Source: Varanus komodoensis (Eukaryota > Chordata > Lepidosauria > Squamata > Varanidae). Taken from it: a DNA stretch of 64,000 nt. The position numbers and the translations under genes are program-made. Below are positions 1 to 11,030 of the stretch, piece after piece (position 1 is the stretch's first letter; each line of letters opens with the position of its first letter). Location of the stretch: NCBI RefSeq assembly GCF_004798865.1, contig NW_025335641.1, positions 9,388,282-9,452,281 of the forward strand. Reading direction: 5' to 3'. The notes under the pieces were generated by a model. That model saw only the letters and a list, made by a program, of their open reading frames with translations. It was not told the DNA's origin and did not search any database.

Positions 1-1515
1 ACCCTCAGGGTGTTTCTTGTGGCTTGAAGTCAAGGTGGTGGGAACAGCACAGCCCCTCTAACTGAACAGTTTGTTTCTCCTGACACCTCAGCACTGGGTC
101 AATGATCAGGCCTTCACCTTCTACCCCCCACCTCCTAAAACCCCTCACCTACCACAACCCTCCCAAGCTTGGCCTGAGAAACTTCGCTAGGAACAGCTGG
201 AAGAGTTTCAAACTTCAGCTCTCCACTTCTCTTCCCCTCCATTGCCAAATCCTCTTCCCATTCCCACTGAACAGGCTACAGTGTGTGAAAGACTGACCCA
301 CCCTCTACAAACATCCTGCCTGGAGAAAATGGTCAGTCAGGACCAAGCACAGATCCCTCCTTTTAGGAAGGAGGGTACATCAGCAACATTGAGCTGCAGG
401 TCACACCCATATTGTCTAGGCACCATGTGTTTTTGGTTGCCTATGAAAGGCAAGGGAGGTATGAATGGATGTGGCATGGACAGCTCCTCAAGGAAACTCA
501 AGAGAAGATAGGAGGCTGCTACAGAGCCAGCATCATGGGTGGGCCTGTCCGGGTGGCTGCTGGGGCTCCACACCCCTGCACGAGTCAGGAACCCCCTGGA
601 GCTACTCCTCCCTTTGGCAGCCTGCTTGTTCATCTGCCGATTTTCATGGCCCAGAGAGTGGTGCTGAGGAGAGGAGGAACTGTTGACGCCAGTATCTGGC
701 CCCCAAGGCTAGAAGCACCAGATCCTAGATCAAGTCATAGTTCAGGAGCAGTTCAGGAGCAGGAGCTAGGCATTGGGCTCCCTGCCCTTCCCCATACCCA
801 TGGGGCACCATGTGAAAAAACTACATCTGTAAGGGCCTTGTGCGCTCCCCATGCACTAGAGAGCACCATGTAAAATGGGCTTCAATGCTGACAGGGGCAG
901 TGCAGTGAGGGCTGTGCTGGGATGAGCAACGGGGTGCTCTCTGCTCACAAGTCCCATGTTGACCACCCTCATCAGAGACAGATCCTGCAAAGGACCTGGG
1001 CAGTTGTGGGTTTCTGAAAAGCCTGCTATGAGGGCAGTTGCCCTTGTGTAATACACTGGGTGCAGTACAGCTATAATGGCTGAAGGCCCCATATCCTCAG
1101 CCTAGCTCCAAAAACCATTTTCTTGTTGCAACTGTAATTCAGTCGTAGGCAGCATCAGCATAAGCTGTGCAAGGACTCACTCACCAGCAGGAGCAGACAT
1201 GCAAGGAGGCAGAGCGCTCCAGCCCTGTGCCTTCCTGCATCCCATCTGCTTCCCTCTCCTTGCAGAGGGTGGCTGTCTGAAGACGGAGCCTCTGCTTGCG
1301 CACAGAGAACCAAAATGCAGATTTCTCAATGTGCAAAATAAGGCAACTGTAGAAGAAACTGGTTGGTAGTTACAGTGGCATCCCAAACTACCACTGACAA
1401 CAGAACATCAAACATTTCGATGAGGGTTTCACACATGGAATGCACTTTTTGTGACCAGTCTTCTGGCCTGTGTGAAGAGCCACCAGGGCTTCTTCAGACC
1501 ATTGTCTTCCACTAA
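1..1515. other. Non-repetitive-looking DNA, no gene recognised
   Basis: I see no recognisable gene, RNA or repeat family here. A 153-codon plus-strand frame (412-873) exists, but its composition is proline- and histidine-rich with no motif and it overlaps equally long frames on both strands. I read it as chance in a moderately GC-rich stretch. Confidence 0.5.
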
Positions 1516-1522
1516 GAGAAGG

Positions 1523-2165
1523 TTTATTTATTTATTTGATTTATTGATTTATTTACTTACAGCATTTCTACCCCTTCCTTAACAGCAGCTCAGGACGGCT
1601 TACAACATAACCGAACAAACAATAATTAAACAAAAGAGGTTGAACCAACAAAATAAAGTAAAAGGAGGTGAAATGTGACTTAGCATGACAGGAAAAGCAG
1701 ATTAAAACTTTAAATATTAAAATGTTGGGCAAATAAAAACTTTCTTACCTGGCACCAAAAAGAATATAGTGTTGGCACCAGGAGAACCTCTCTAGGGAGT
1801 GTGTTCCACAGATGGGGTGCCACCATGGAAAAGGCCCTCCTCCGGGTATTCGCTCTCCTAACCTCCTTCAAGGAGGGTTCCCGGAGGAGATCCTCCACCT
1901 CTGATCTTAAGTGGGGGGAGGGAACGTATAGGGGAGAAGACGTTCCTTCAGGTAGCCTGGTCCCAAGACGTTTAGGGCTTTATAGGTTAATACCAGCATC
2001 TTAAATTGGGCCTGGGCTTCAGTTGAGAGCCACTAAAGCTGATAAAGGACTGGCATTATGTGGCAAAATGACTGGACCCCGTCTACGGTCTGGCAGCTCT
2101 GTTTGGCTAGAGCAGATTCCCTCTTAGTGGGCTTGATCCTCTGATCAGTGGATGCCTGAATCCGG
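1523..2165 (-). mobile_element. L2-type LINE, 3' end with end of ORF2
   Basis: On the minus strand this is the 3' end of an L2-clade LINE. The A/T-rich tail (TTTATTTATTTATTTG on the plus strand) lies at 1523, followed by the GCCGCC-like motif in decayed form. The extreme ORF2 C-terminus is at 1710-1898, where the minus strand reads RRRAFSMVAPHLWNTLPREV, the typical L2 ending (RAFSVVAPxLWNSLPREVR). Upstream ORF2 sequence extends to about 2165, where the plus strand shows the familiar 'CCCAAGACGTTTAGGGCTTTATA' block. The copy is 5' truncated and decayed, as most L2 copies are. Confidence 0.8.
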
Positions 2166-2419
2166 TCCATGTGACCCCTGCCATGTCCTTATGTGAGGGT
2201 CTGCCTTGCAGCCACCCACAGCCAAGGCAAAACGCAGGACAGACTTTCCATCAAGGCCATTTTATGTTCATGTCCTGGCGTCTGTGCTGGCTTCCTATAG
2301 CCTTTTATGCAAGTCTAATGGTTGCCTTAATTGAATTGCCCATAAGAAACAGTTTTTTCACTGCCAACAGAACACTATTTTTAGCTGAAAATAAAGGATT
2401 TAAAATTTATTAAAAAGGG

Positions 2420-4190
2420 AGAAATAGAATAATGAATAAAAATATGTCGACTCCCATAAGGGTAGTGTGCAAAGGCATTTTATAGCTGCATCTCATCTCT
2501 CTTGATAATGGCTTTTATAATGTAGCCCATTACAATGAAATCTTACATTTTGGGCAGTGGATCAAATCCTATGAATCATTTGATTTCTTCCCCCTGTTGA
2601 TAAACAAGAGAAAGCAGAGCAGCAGCTTGTAGTTCATCCTTGCAAGGTGACAAGCACCCTTCGACCTTTGGAGTGCTTTCAGTGGAAATGGAGGGTGCTC
2701 TCTTGGTTACCTGTGGTTACAGCCACTGCCATTCTTCTTACTGAAGAAACCACCTCACTTCCTCTTAGGGTTGTTGTGAGACTATTTAAGATAGGCAGGA
2801 TGTACAAGAAACTCAGCTTTTTACAAAGTAAGCAACAAATAAGTCAAAACAGAAATAAATCAAAATATAATCCCCAGTTGAAGTCTTGTGGAAGTAAACA
2901 TATGGAAAGAACCAAGTAAAGCACAGCAATATTGCAAATCCGAATTCCGAAATTCTCCAATATATGGGAGAAATTGAGGGCCAGTTTTCTTTTGAGTCTC
3001 AAAAGTTCCTATGAATCAGACTTGCTCCTTTCCTTTCCATGTCCAGCATTTGGAATTAGCTACAGTAAATAGGAAAGAAATGTAGAATTAGCATGATTAT
3101 AATGCATTACATTATTTTCTACACTCCCACCCTTCCTTTTAACCATTAGTGTATGCAAATGTTCTGCTAACAAGTCGTCATGTTTTCTCTTCAATGAATT
3201 GCTTTCGTTTATGGCAAATAAATATTCATAAAGAAATGTGGACAATAAATCAGTGCAATGAGTTCAAAGCCATTTCCTTTGTCGACTGCATATATTTTCA
3301 GCTGTGACTCGTCTTTAGTATTTCATTCAAAAGAGGGTCTTGAAGAAGGACAATAGAGACAATGTGTCAAGTAGTAATTAAAACAGGCCATAACGATTAA
3401 AACTCTCTCTTTTGATCTGCATTGCACTTAGACAGATCCATAATCTACTATGCTTATTAGAATGACTTTCCATAGTGCTCCAAATAAATGTTGACTTTAC
3501 AATGCCACACAAGAAGTTCCCCAGAACAATGAGAGTTTGGGCAACGCAGTCCACTTTCTACATGGAAAAGCTGCCTGATTCAGCATATCTGAATCAGGAA
3601 TAACAAATCTGAAAGGGGTTCAGGGCCAGCTTTAGGATTGTGTGGGCCCTCAACATGTTCTACTCCCATGCCCGTGGATGGTCCCAGTTCATCCTTCATC
3701 TTTCTTCTCCTCTTTCCTATATACTTTGGCTTTTGGTGAAAATGTGGGCAGGACTTCCCATTCCTAATATGGAAGAAAAAGAGAAGGAAGTGGCATTGCC
3801 GGAGAATGAAAATGTCCAGGGAAGATGGGCACCAGCACAGAAAAGTCCACTCATTAGCTGTCTGGCAATGCATGATAGACTTCAATCATCTAAGTTCCCT
3901 TGTTTGCACTCCCAAGAAAGAGAGTCTCAGTACAATTCTGTAAGAAGAAGGAAGATGGGGGGAGCCAGAGATACTGGATGTGTCAAGATTCACACTTAGG
4001 CATGGCCTGAGCTCTCGGAATCTCTTTAGTGGCACCACATAATTTCCTTGCCTTATTTTCTAATAGAAAGAAGGAGAGAACATGGTCTGGCATGAGGAAA
4101 CTAGGGTCACCCCCTTATAATGTCCCCAGAAAGGACAGCTATTGAAATGGGCTTGTGAAAAATGTAAAGTCATTTGTGCCATTCCATGCA
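2420..4190. other. Unannotated DNA; 3090-3300 looks like unique sequence
   Basis: No gene or clear repeat is seen. The stretch 3090-3300 is AT-rich, lacks repeat signatures and contains an octamer-like ATGCAAAT and TAATTA-like words. It could be a conserved non-coding element, but this cannot be told from one sequence. Confidence 0.3.
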
Positions 4191-4192
4191 AT

Positions 4193-4695
4193 ATTGATTG
4201 ATTGATTGATTGATTTGATTTCTAACCCAACCCACAGCTCCCTGGGTGGGTTACAACAATAAAAACCATATATATCAATTTGAAACAGTAAAAACATCAC
4301 AATCAATAAAAAACAACAATAGAGCAACAATAAAAACACACCACCAGAATTCCAGATTTCAGAATTCCCCTCAGAAGGACCTCAGGGGCAAATCTAAGGG
4401 CCCTGGTAGGTTCATGTGAGAAGAGGTGCTCCTTTAGATACCTTGGCCCCAAGCCATTTAGGGCTTTAAAATTCAAGTTACCACCTTGAATTGGGTCCAG
4501 ACTTCAATTGGTATCCCATGGAGATGGTAGAAGACTGGCTTTATATGATCATATCTGCCAGGTCCCTTTACCAGTCTAGCTGCCCTATTCTGGACCAATT
4601 GAAGTGCCTGGTCTGTCTTCAAGGGGAGCCCCACGTAAAGCACATTGCAGTAGTCTAGGCATGAGGAGTACAACAGAGACCACTTGTCACTTCCA
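4193..4695 (-). mobile_element. L2-type LINE, 3' end with ORF2 fragment
   Basis: This is a minus-strand L2 relic. Its tail is ATTGATTGATTGATTGATTT at 4193, followed by the CCCACAGCTCCCTGGGTGGG box. The minus-strand frame at 4473-4724 reads LDYCNVLYVGLPLKTDQALQ, then LVQNRAARLV. This is the segment of L2 ORF2 after the reverse transcriptase domain (consensus LDYCNALYVGLPLK..LQLVQNAAARLL). The ORF2 piece and the tail are separated by a more decayed stretch. Confidence 0.85.
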
Positions 4696-5206
4696 ACTCC
4701 GCTCCTTCCATGTGAGTCAGACACAGAAAGTCATGTGTCCAACTATTCACCAAGTCTTTTGTCATTGCTTAAAATGCAGAAGTTTGGAAGCTGGCATGCA
4801 GGGCTGCTGTAAAGATACCCATGAATGGTCATGACTTTTCTAAGCCACTTAGGGTCTTTTAAGTATTTGGCAGCATATAAATGGAAATATCAATACAAAC
4901 AAATAAAATTCCTGTCCTGAGCATCTGGTCATTATGTCCAGTTGGTTCTTCAGCAGACATGGTCCCTGCCAACCTGGAGTCGAGATGATGCCACTGGCAG
5001 AGTTCTGTTTCTCCTTGCAAGACACAATCCTGATCCAGATGGAACCACCCCTGTCCTAAATAACAACATGTACCAAAATTAAATGCAGTTGTGCATTCAC
5101 CAGATCTTGGCATTTGGCTTCCTAAATTTCTACTGAAAATGGGTACTCTTAAACAAGAAGCAGTCCCTCCAGCATTGAATCAATTAAGCACACTCACATT
5201 GATGGG

Positions 5207-5337
5207 GACGAGTGTGGTGTTCTAAATGCTGGGGTAGGTGTGGGGAGACCTGGGTTCAAATCCCCTCTTGGCCATGAAATTCATGAGTGACTTGAGAGCA
5301 GGTCACTGACTTTCAGCCTCACCAGCCTCACAGGGTT
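5207..5337 (+). mobile_element. tRNA-derived SINE, 5' two thirds
   Basis: The head GTGTGGTGTTCTAAATGCTG, the B-box-like GGTTCAAATCC (5252-5262), then GCCATGAA...GGTCACTG and CTCACAGGGTT are diagnostic of the abundant squamate tRNA-derived SINE. The copy stops at CAGGGTT, where the L2 tail at 5338 begins. Either the L2 inserted into it or the SINE is truncated there. Confidence 0.75.
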
Positions 5338-5665
5338 TATTTATTTATTATTTATTTATTTAGAAAGCTTCTATGCCACCCCATTTGCCGAAGCCTTGGG
5401 GCGGCTTACAACAATAAATAAATAATAACAATATAAAACAATATAATATAATTGGAGACGTCCTGGCCATAACAATAAAATAAATAAATAATATTAACAC
5501 TTAAAATGCCATTTGAATAAAAAGGTCTTGGCCTGGTGCCGAAAAACAAATAATGATGGCACCAGGCAGACCTCTCTGGGGAGCGCATTCCATAGATTGG
5601 GCGCCACCGCAGAGAAAGCCCTCCTCTGGGTACTCACCCTCCTAATATTCTTCATGGGGGGTTGT
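5338..5665 (-). mobile_element. L2-type LINE, 3' end
   Basis: The TTTATTTATTTATTATTTAT tail at 5338 is followed by ATGCCACCCCATTTGCCGAAG and GGGGCGGCTTACAAC, the L2 3' UTR core. The minus strand at 5494-5650 encodes RRAFSAVAPNLWNALPREV, the ORF2 C-terminus. This copy is less decayed than those at 1523 and 4193. It butts against the preceding SINE fragment. Confidence 0.85.
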
Positions 5666-5881
5666 ACAGAACAGAATGTGGAGAAGAGGATACAAAAGAT
5701 GAGATATAAATTTAAGCAATCCGTGAGAGGGAGGAAGCATAGATATAAATATATGAGCATAGCATCCTCTCTAGAAAATGGAAACAACAGAGAACTAGTT
5801 AATTTAGTTCTGATAAAAGCCTTAAGGGATGCACTAGGGATGAACAGAAATAAAAGCAGATGAATTCTCAAATGTGCCAAA

Positions 5882-6056
5882 GTGAAACTTGTTTAAGGAT
5901 TAAGTCAAGATTTCAGAGATAGACGATCCTTCATCAGGGAAGTCTTATTTTATACCCATGTGCACTCAATGCACAGACAGAGACATTATAGGATTGTCCT
6001 GACAAAGGAGCCTCTTTCCCTGAAATGCACTGGACTTAAATAAAGTTTATTTAAAG
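5882..6056. repeat. Inverted repeat pair, possibly a Penelope-like element terminus
   Basis: Two about 60-base segments (5882-5942 and 5995-6056) are inverted relative to each other around a spacer of about 50 bases. Read in the same sense, each begins CCTGA, carries an AAGGA then a TCC/TCT half-stem, and then CTGAAAT, followed by TTAA(G/A). The arrangement CTGANGA - stem - GAAA resembles the hammerhead ribozyme core. Such cores are known from the terminal repeats of Penelope-like retroelements. Both cores here look degraded. The family assignment is an inference. Confidence 0.4.
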
Positions 6057-6064
6057 TATGTGAG

Positions 6065-6362
6065 GGGATGTCACATGGAGATGGGCAGAGACCTGTTTTC
6101 CCCTGCAGAGGAGGGTAGGACCCATACTAATGGGGCAAAGCTCAGGGAACCAAGGTTCAATTTGGATGCCAGGAAGCACTTCCTGACAGTTAGGATACCT
6201 AGGCTACGGAATGGGCTTCCATGGGAGGTGGTTGAAGCCCCATCAGTGAAGGTGTTCAAGGATAGGCTGGACATGCACATGGTAGGCATGTCATGAGCAG
6301 AGCTGGCTGGAGCTGGAGGTCAGTCTAGATGACCTGGGTGGTCCCTTCTGATTCATGACTGA
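6065..6362 (+). mobile_element. CR1 LINE, 3' end
   Basis: The plus-strand frame reads ARKHFLTVRIPRLRNGLPWE then VVEAPSVKVFKDRLD. This is the CR1 ORF2 C-terminus (consensus RKHFFT.RVV..WNxLPxEVVEAPSLEVFKxRLD). It is followed by the CR1 3' UTR signature GTCTAGATGACCTGGGTGGTCCCTTCTGATTCATGAC. The 3' end is near 6362 and the copy is heavily 5' truncated. Confidence 0.85.
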
Positions 6363-6364
6363 AC

Positions 6365-7590
6365 CATTGTTTCAACTTAGTTATCTTCATGCCCAGCATC
6401 ATTCTCACATCATGCTCTCTTGCAGGTCCATTTCTTTCCTTACCTAATCCTGTCTTTGTCTCTTGACAAAGGCAGGAGTGGAGCACCTCAGACCAAGGGA
6501 CCAAATCCCGAAGTCCCAGTTCAGCTCCCAGGGGTTCCCCAGAAGGCTGACTTTCCAGCTGTTAAATAGATAGACACCTACCACAGTTATGGCAGTAAGA
6601 GAGGTTTCATATCAAGCAAGTTTATAGCTTGCTCTTACAAATGTTATTTCTTCTGATAGTAGAAGATATGAAGCCTTGGATTTCTGAATCTCGACTGTGG
6701 TTGCGTACATGAGCCAAAGCGGCTGGCCTCCAAATCAATCTGAGCGAAAGCAAGTTGTTTGCCAAAGTGCCAAACTGGGGGCCCAAATCAGATTGTGGAG
6801 TCATTGCACACGTGTGGTAGCCCTTTGGCTGAGTAGGGAACCAAAATCTTTAAAACGTAACTCTATGGGGAAACCGAGATTTAAAGATGGACAAGAAAAT
6901 ATTTCTTTGGCAGACTTGGATGGATGGGCTCAGTTTTTCTATGTATCACCCTGGCAGTCCCAGTGCTATTTTCCACTTTGCATGCTATAATGTGATTTAC
7001 CAGGCCAGCTATGGACAAATCGCCTACCCTAAACAGAGAAGGGGGGAAATCCTACAACTTCTAGGACTGCACAGCCAGCATCGATCGCTGAGGCATCCAG
7101 GGGACCGTAAGACCTTTTCAGTTCAAACCGGCATTGGATTGTACCTCGACGGAATGGAACCGCTATGACTTCAGAACAGACTGAGCATGCTGGTCTTTTC
7201 ATACACAAGACGCCCAGGCTCCAGGAATCTTCGGCAGCTCCACCTGACTGCTTGACGATGCTCCCAGTCGTGGCATCAGCTTCCATCCAAAGTGCTCTGA
7301 TTAGCTCTGCACCCCAAGTGATTCCTGCTCTTGTACCTATTAATTGCTTTTAAAACTCCAGGAACACATTTGCCTTAGATGAAACTTGTGTTGGTGCAAT
7401 CCCTTGTCAGCTCTTTTTCAACTAAGAGAATGCACCACAACACTGGCTCACATTATTCTGCTTTCTGAGGCAGGCAAGAAATGGTCTTTGCCTTTACCCA
7501 TCTCAGGAGGTCCAGCACCTATGGCCAGCCAAGTGATCTTAGTCCCTGAGGCAGAAAATCCCACAAATGCCATTGCTCCTCCCTGACAGT
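6365..7590. other. Unannotated DNA with a small CpG cluster
   Basis: No gene or repeat family is recognised. Between about 7070 and 7290 the CpG density is much higher than in the surroundings (CATCGATCGCTG, GACCGTAAG, CCTCGACGG, ACCGCTATG, TCTTCGGC, TTGACGATG, AGTCGTGG) without high overall GC. Overlapping frames on both strands show no recognisable protein. Confidence 0.4.
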
Positions 7591-7591
7591 A

Positions 7592-7594
7592 AAG

Positions 7595-7647
<53 letters not shown>
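7592..7647. repeat. (AAT)n microsatellite
   Basis: An essentially pure trinucleotide AAT/TAA run of about 18 units. Confidence 0.98.
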
Positions 7648-7651
<4 letters not shown>

Positions 7652-8404
7652 AAGCACTAAAATGTGCTTCCCTTTTGCAAAACCCTCAAACTAGCTGCCT
7701 GAGCAAGCTACTTTGTTATGCCTGACAGTAGGACCAGCCTGTGACTATAAAGAGAAAATGCATTTCAGCCCTTTCCTATTACAAGCTGCCACAGAGCTAT
7801 ACCTCCATGCAAAGAGAATCTTTCGCTTCACCTTTTACAAAGTGAAAAAGCCCAAACCCATAATTGAGAGAGATTTTAAATCAATACTTCATCATTCAAA
7901 TCTCATACAACTGAGTTGTCCATGTTTGCAAACACTCCACTGGAGAGTTTCTCAATCTTTTCCAGGACTCAGTGCCGTTTTGATAAATAACATTTCTAGC
8001 TGGCTAATTTTGTAGCTAATTATCATCAAACACTAAGACAGATCTTCTACAGTATTAGACATGCTTTGAAAAAAAATCCTTCAACCATGTGCACGAGGGA
8101 ATTACAAATTCATCAGTATACAGGTTTTCAAATATGAAATTAATGGTTCATTATGTTATCATAGTAGTAAAATATAAAATTTTACAGTTGGGTGATAGTA
8201 AAAATAACTGCTAAATTAATATATGATTGATTTCAAAATTAAAAATCATCATCCATAGGCACATTTCTAATTATATAAAAAATTAAATTAAATTAAATTA
8301 ATGAAATATTTGAAATGTATACCAGCATTTACTGTGAATAACTTGGGCAAAGGCATTCACGCCACAAAGCTGATGTGAGATATTATCTCTTTGTTTCTGC
8401 TTAC

Positions 8405-8510
8405 AGGCTGTAAACCTTAACTGAAAGGAAGCCCAATTGAATACAGTGGGACTGATTTTTGACTAGACATGCCTTGGATTGGAATGTAAAAACAGTCTAA
8501 GGCCACGATC
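8405..8510. mobile_element. Short palindromic MITE-like repeat (CCATTGA family)
   Basis: TGTAAACCTTAACTGAAAGG, then GCCCAATTGAATACAGTGGG, then ACTAGACATGCCTTGGATTG matches a short squamate repeat whose centre is palindromic (CCCATTGAA..TCAATGGG). Related pieces occur at 8690-8743, 22705-22770, 29905-30090 and 35075-35150. The family resemblance is from memory and the superfamily is not known to me. Confidence 0.5.
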
Positions 8511-8525
8511 CTGCACAGAATCAGA

Positions 8526-8670
8526 TGTGCTCAATGGTGCCACATCCTATGTGCCCAGCAGGAGCTGGGATGGAGCAATGGGAACTCACCCCGTTGTGCA
8601 GATTCGAACCGGCGACCTTTCGATCAACCAGGCCAGCAGCTCAGCCGTTTAAACCACTGAGCCACCCTAG
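8526..8670 (-). mobile_element. Sauria-type SINE, tRNA-derived head
   Basis: On the minus strand the sequence runs GGTGGCTCAGTGGTTTAAAC, CTGAGCTGCTGGCCTGGTTG and ATCGAAAGGTCGCCGGTTCG. It contains an A box and a perfect B box (GGTTCGAATC), followed by the linker GGGGTGAGTTCCCATTGCTC and AGCTCCTGCTGG. This is the diagnostic head of the Sauria SINE, a squamate-restricted family. The Bov-B-derived tail is absent, so the copy is 3' truncated. It is not a functional tRNA gene: the anticodon arm does not fold conventionally and the SINE linker follows the T arm. Confidence 0.85.
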
Positions 8671-8689
8671 TGCCATCCTATACACATCT

Positions 8690-8743
8690 ATTCAATGCTT
8701 AGTTCCACTGAGTTTTCAGGCAAGTGTGTGAGATTGCAGCCCA
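8690..8743. mobile_element. CCATTGA-family MITE-like fragment
   Basis: TTAGTTCCACTGAGTTTTCA then GTGTGTGAGATTGCAGCCC is the right half of the same short repeat seen at 8405-8510. It lies directly beyond the Sauria SINE. Confidence 0.4.
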
Positions 8744-9319
8744 AGATGTGAATTGAAATTAATGAAGGATGCCTAATTCTGGCTAGGTCATGGACTGCAT
8801 TTAGTTATGCACTTCCCAATTTTCTGAGTGTTGCATCTTGGGAATAATGCATGCTCCCAGATGACTGATCACCAGAGTTTCTCTGTGGATTGTCACATTT
8901 GTTTTATTTACTGTTCTTGCTAGTGTCTAAAGTTGTGTAGGGCCATAGAATTTTTAAATAACAACACAGTTCCTGTCTGCAGGCTTATGGTGTAGTAGGA
9001 ATGATACCAAAAGCAGCTGGGAGGGTGGGGAGGGTGGGAAAGGGGAGAAGAGAAGCCACTTTGGTCACGGATGCTTCATGAAGTTCCAAACATGTAACCC
9101 CAAATGTAGCTATGCAGGTGGAATGGCTGCTGAGGCTGGCAATTCGGGAAGGGAGAAGCCAAGAAGCAGGAGAAAGCAAAGGAGAATTCTGGGGCTGGAG
9201 GAGTGTACAGTCTTGGGTGTGAAGCCAGAGAAGGAGGGTTCCCCTCATTTCTCCTTCCATTGGACAGATGCATGGAGTCACTCCTTTGCAAAGTGTGCAT
9301 GTACCTCTTGGCTTCAGAC

Positions 9320-9565
9320 CCCAAGAAGCACACTTAGACGCGATAAGCCTAGTAAAATCACAAGGAAGAATTTCCTGACTGTGAGGGCAGTACGACAGTG
9401 GAACAAGCTGCCAAGAGAGCTTGTGTGTTCTTCTACACTAGAGTCTTCCAATAAGCAATTGGACAGTTGTCTGATTGGGATGGTGTAAGTGGCATCCTGC
9501 ACCAGCAGCAGACTGGACTTGGTGGCCTTCTTGGCCCCTTCTGACCCAACTATTCTGTGATTTGT
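9320..9565 (+). mobile_element. CR1 LINE, 3' end
   Basis: The plus-strand frame reads ITRKNFLTVRAVRQWNKLPR, the CR1 ORF2 C-terminus. The 3' UTR follows (GACTGGACTTGGTGGCCTTC, CCCTTCTGACCCAAC), ending TATTCTGTGATTTGTG, the usual CR1 ATTCTATGA-type tail. It ends at the CTC microsatellite. Confidence 0.85.
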
Positions 9566-9570
9566 GAAAC

Positions 9571-9612
9571 CTCCTCCTCCTCCTCCTCCTCCTCCTCCTC
9601 CTCCTCCTCCTC
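9571..9612. repeat. (CTC)n microsatellite
   Basis: A pure 14-unit CTC run that sits exactly between two CR1 3' tails. Confidence 0.97.
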
Positions 9613-9805
9613 ATAGAATCATAGAACAGTAGAGTTGCAAGGGACTATGAAGGCCATCAGGTCTAATCCCCTGCTGTTGCAGGACACCACATCACACCGT
9701 CCCACTGTCCAGTTTCTTTCTGAATGTCTCTAGTGTGGGAGAGCCCACTACCTCTCTAGGCAGCTGGTTCCACTGTTGTATTGCCCTGACAGTGAGAAAT
9801 CTCCT
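9613..9805 (-). mobile_element. CR1 LINE, 3' end, reverse orientation
   Basis: It starts TCATAGAATCATAGAACAG, TAGAGTTGCAAGGGACTATG, the inverted CR1 tail. It continues GGCAGCTGGTTCCACTGTTG and TGACAGTGAGAAATCTCC, the inverted ORF2 end (..FLTVR..WN.L..). With the CR1 at 9320 it forms a tail-to-tail pair. Confidence 0.85.
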
Positions 9806-9904
9806 CCTCCTCTAATTTTTTGAAAAACACCTAGGCTCGACTAGGTGAAGTCTTTGCAGCCAGATCTGTCTGGCTGAGTAGGTCAAATCTTTTAGAAAGG
9901 TTGC

Positions 9905-10145
9905 CTGTTTAAAAGCCAGTGTGACATAGTGGTTGGAATGCTGGACCAGGAGGCAGGAGATCTCGTCCCCATTCAGACTTGAAGTTCATTTGGGCCAATC
10001 ACAGATGCTACTCCTAACCTACCTCACACAGTTGTTGTTGTGAGGATAAAATGGAGAGGAGAACCTTGCAAGCCACTTGGGATCTCTTGCAAGAGAAAGA
10101 AAGGTGGGTTATACATGCATTGTAATAATAGTAGAATAATAATGG
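9905..10145 (+). mobile_element. tRNA-derived SINE, near full length
   Basis: The copy runs from TTTAAAAGCCAGTGTGACAT, AGTGGTTGGAATGCTGGACC through CCTACCTCACACAGTTGTTG and TTGTGAGGATAAAATGGAGA to GGTGGGTTATACATGCATTG and a short TAATAA tail. This is the standard order of the squamate tRNA-derived SINE, about 240 bases. Confidence 0.85.
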
Positions 10146-10197
10146 ATCAGAGGGGGTGAAACTTTCTCCTGAGATGTGTGAGGGGGAAGGTTATGAA

Positions 10198-10290
10198 ATA
10201 TTTTCAATCTATGTTATATTTATTTATTCACATATTTATTCAACTTATATTCCACAGTTAATTAGTCCCAAGGACTTTCTAATATGTCCG
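10198..10290 (-). mobile_element. L2-type LINE tail fragment
   Basis: TATTTATTTATTCACATATT then TATTCCACAGTTAATTAGTC follows the L2 3' UTR pattern. The copy is short and decayed. Confidence 0.45.
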
Positions 10291-10934
10291 TTATGACCCC
10301 ATTTCTAAAAATGCAAAAACTGAAGAATACAGGGAATGACTTAAACAGAGGAAACCTCATGTAAAATCTGGAAGCAACTGGTTTTAAATTGTAGTTAAAC
10401 ACCACAATCCGCCATTGCCATCAACGCACTGAGGATTCCCACAAATATTTCACAACCTGGATTAATCTGCTTTTTGTGATCAGTCTTCCAGTCTGAATTC
10501 TCTCCAGAATATTAATGCTTCAGCACACCAAAGCACAAATTCAGTGGTTTATGGGTTCACCTAAAACTTGTCACCTAAACAGATCTTTTAGCCATGATTT
10601 GGGTGCCTGAAGTCAGAGGTGATGGTTGTAGCACATGAACTAATTTACTTTGTAGAGAATGATATCAAGACTGTGTCCATACCTATTTCACTACTCCGTT
10701 AAGAAAAAATTAAACATTGACACTTTATTTGTAATCTTGGTACTACAGTAGAAGAATCCATTCATTCTTCACTGCAGTGATTCTTTAGATTGACAAAATT
10801 CAAACTTCAAGTCATATGAATAAGCCATAACAAGAAACTATCCCTCAAACAGGAAAAGGGCTTGCAGGCAGGTGGATGGTTTGGGGTAACTTACAATCCT
10901 TTGGAAGCCTGTTCGTAACGTCCATCCAAACAAG

Positions 10935-11010
10935 ATGGGGATGGCCAACTTCTGGCTTCCCAAATGTTTAGGCCTACGACTTCTATCCGTCCAAGCCAGG
11001 ACAGCCTGTG
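10935..11010. mobile_element. Degraded palindromic hAT-like MITE fragment
   Basis: TGGCCAACTTCTGGCTTCCC then AAATGTTTAGGCCTACGACT then TCTATC resembles one arm of the squamate 'CCAGATGTTTTGGACTACAACTCCCATCA' palindromic repeat, with many changes. Confidence 0.35.
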
Positions 11011-11030
11011 GCGAGGAAGGCAGGGATCAC

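Noticed and set aside
412-873. 153-codon plus-strand open frame
   Set aside because: No domain, signal or homology recognised. It overlaps other frames on both strands, and its proline/histidine-rich composition fits chance.
8580-8670. tRNA gene on the minus strand
   Set aside because: A and B boxes are present, but the following linker is that of the Sauria SINE and the body does not make a normal cloverleaf.
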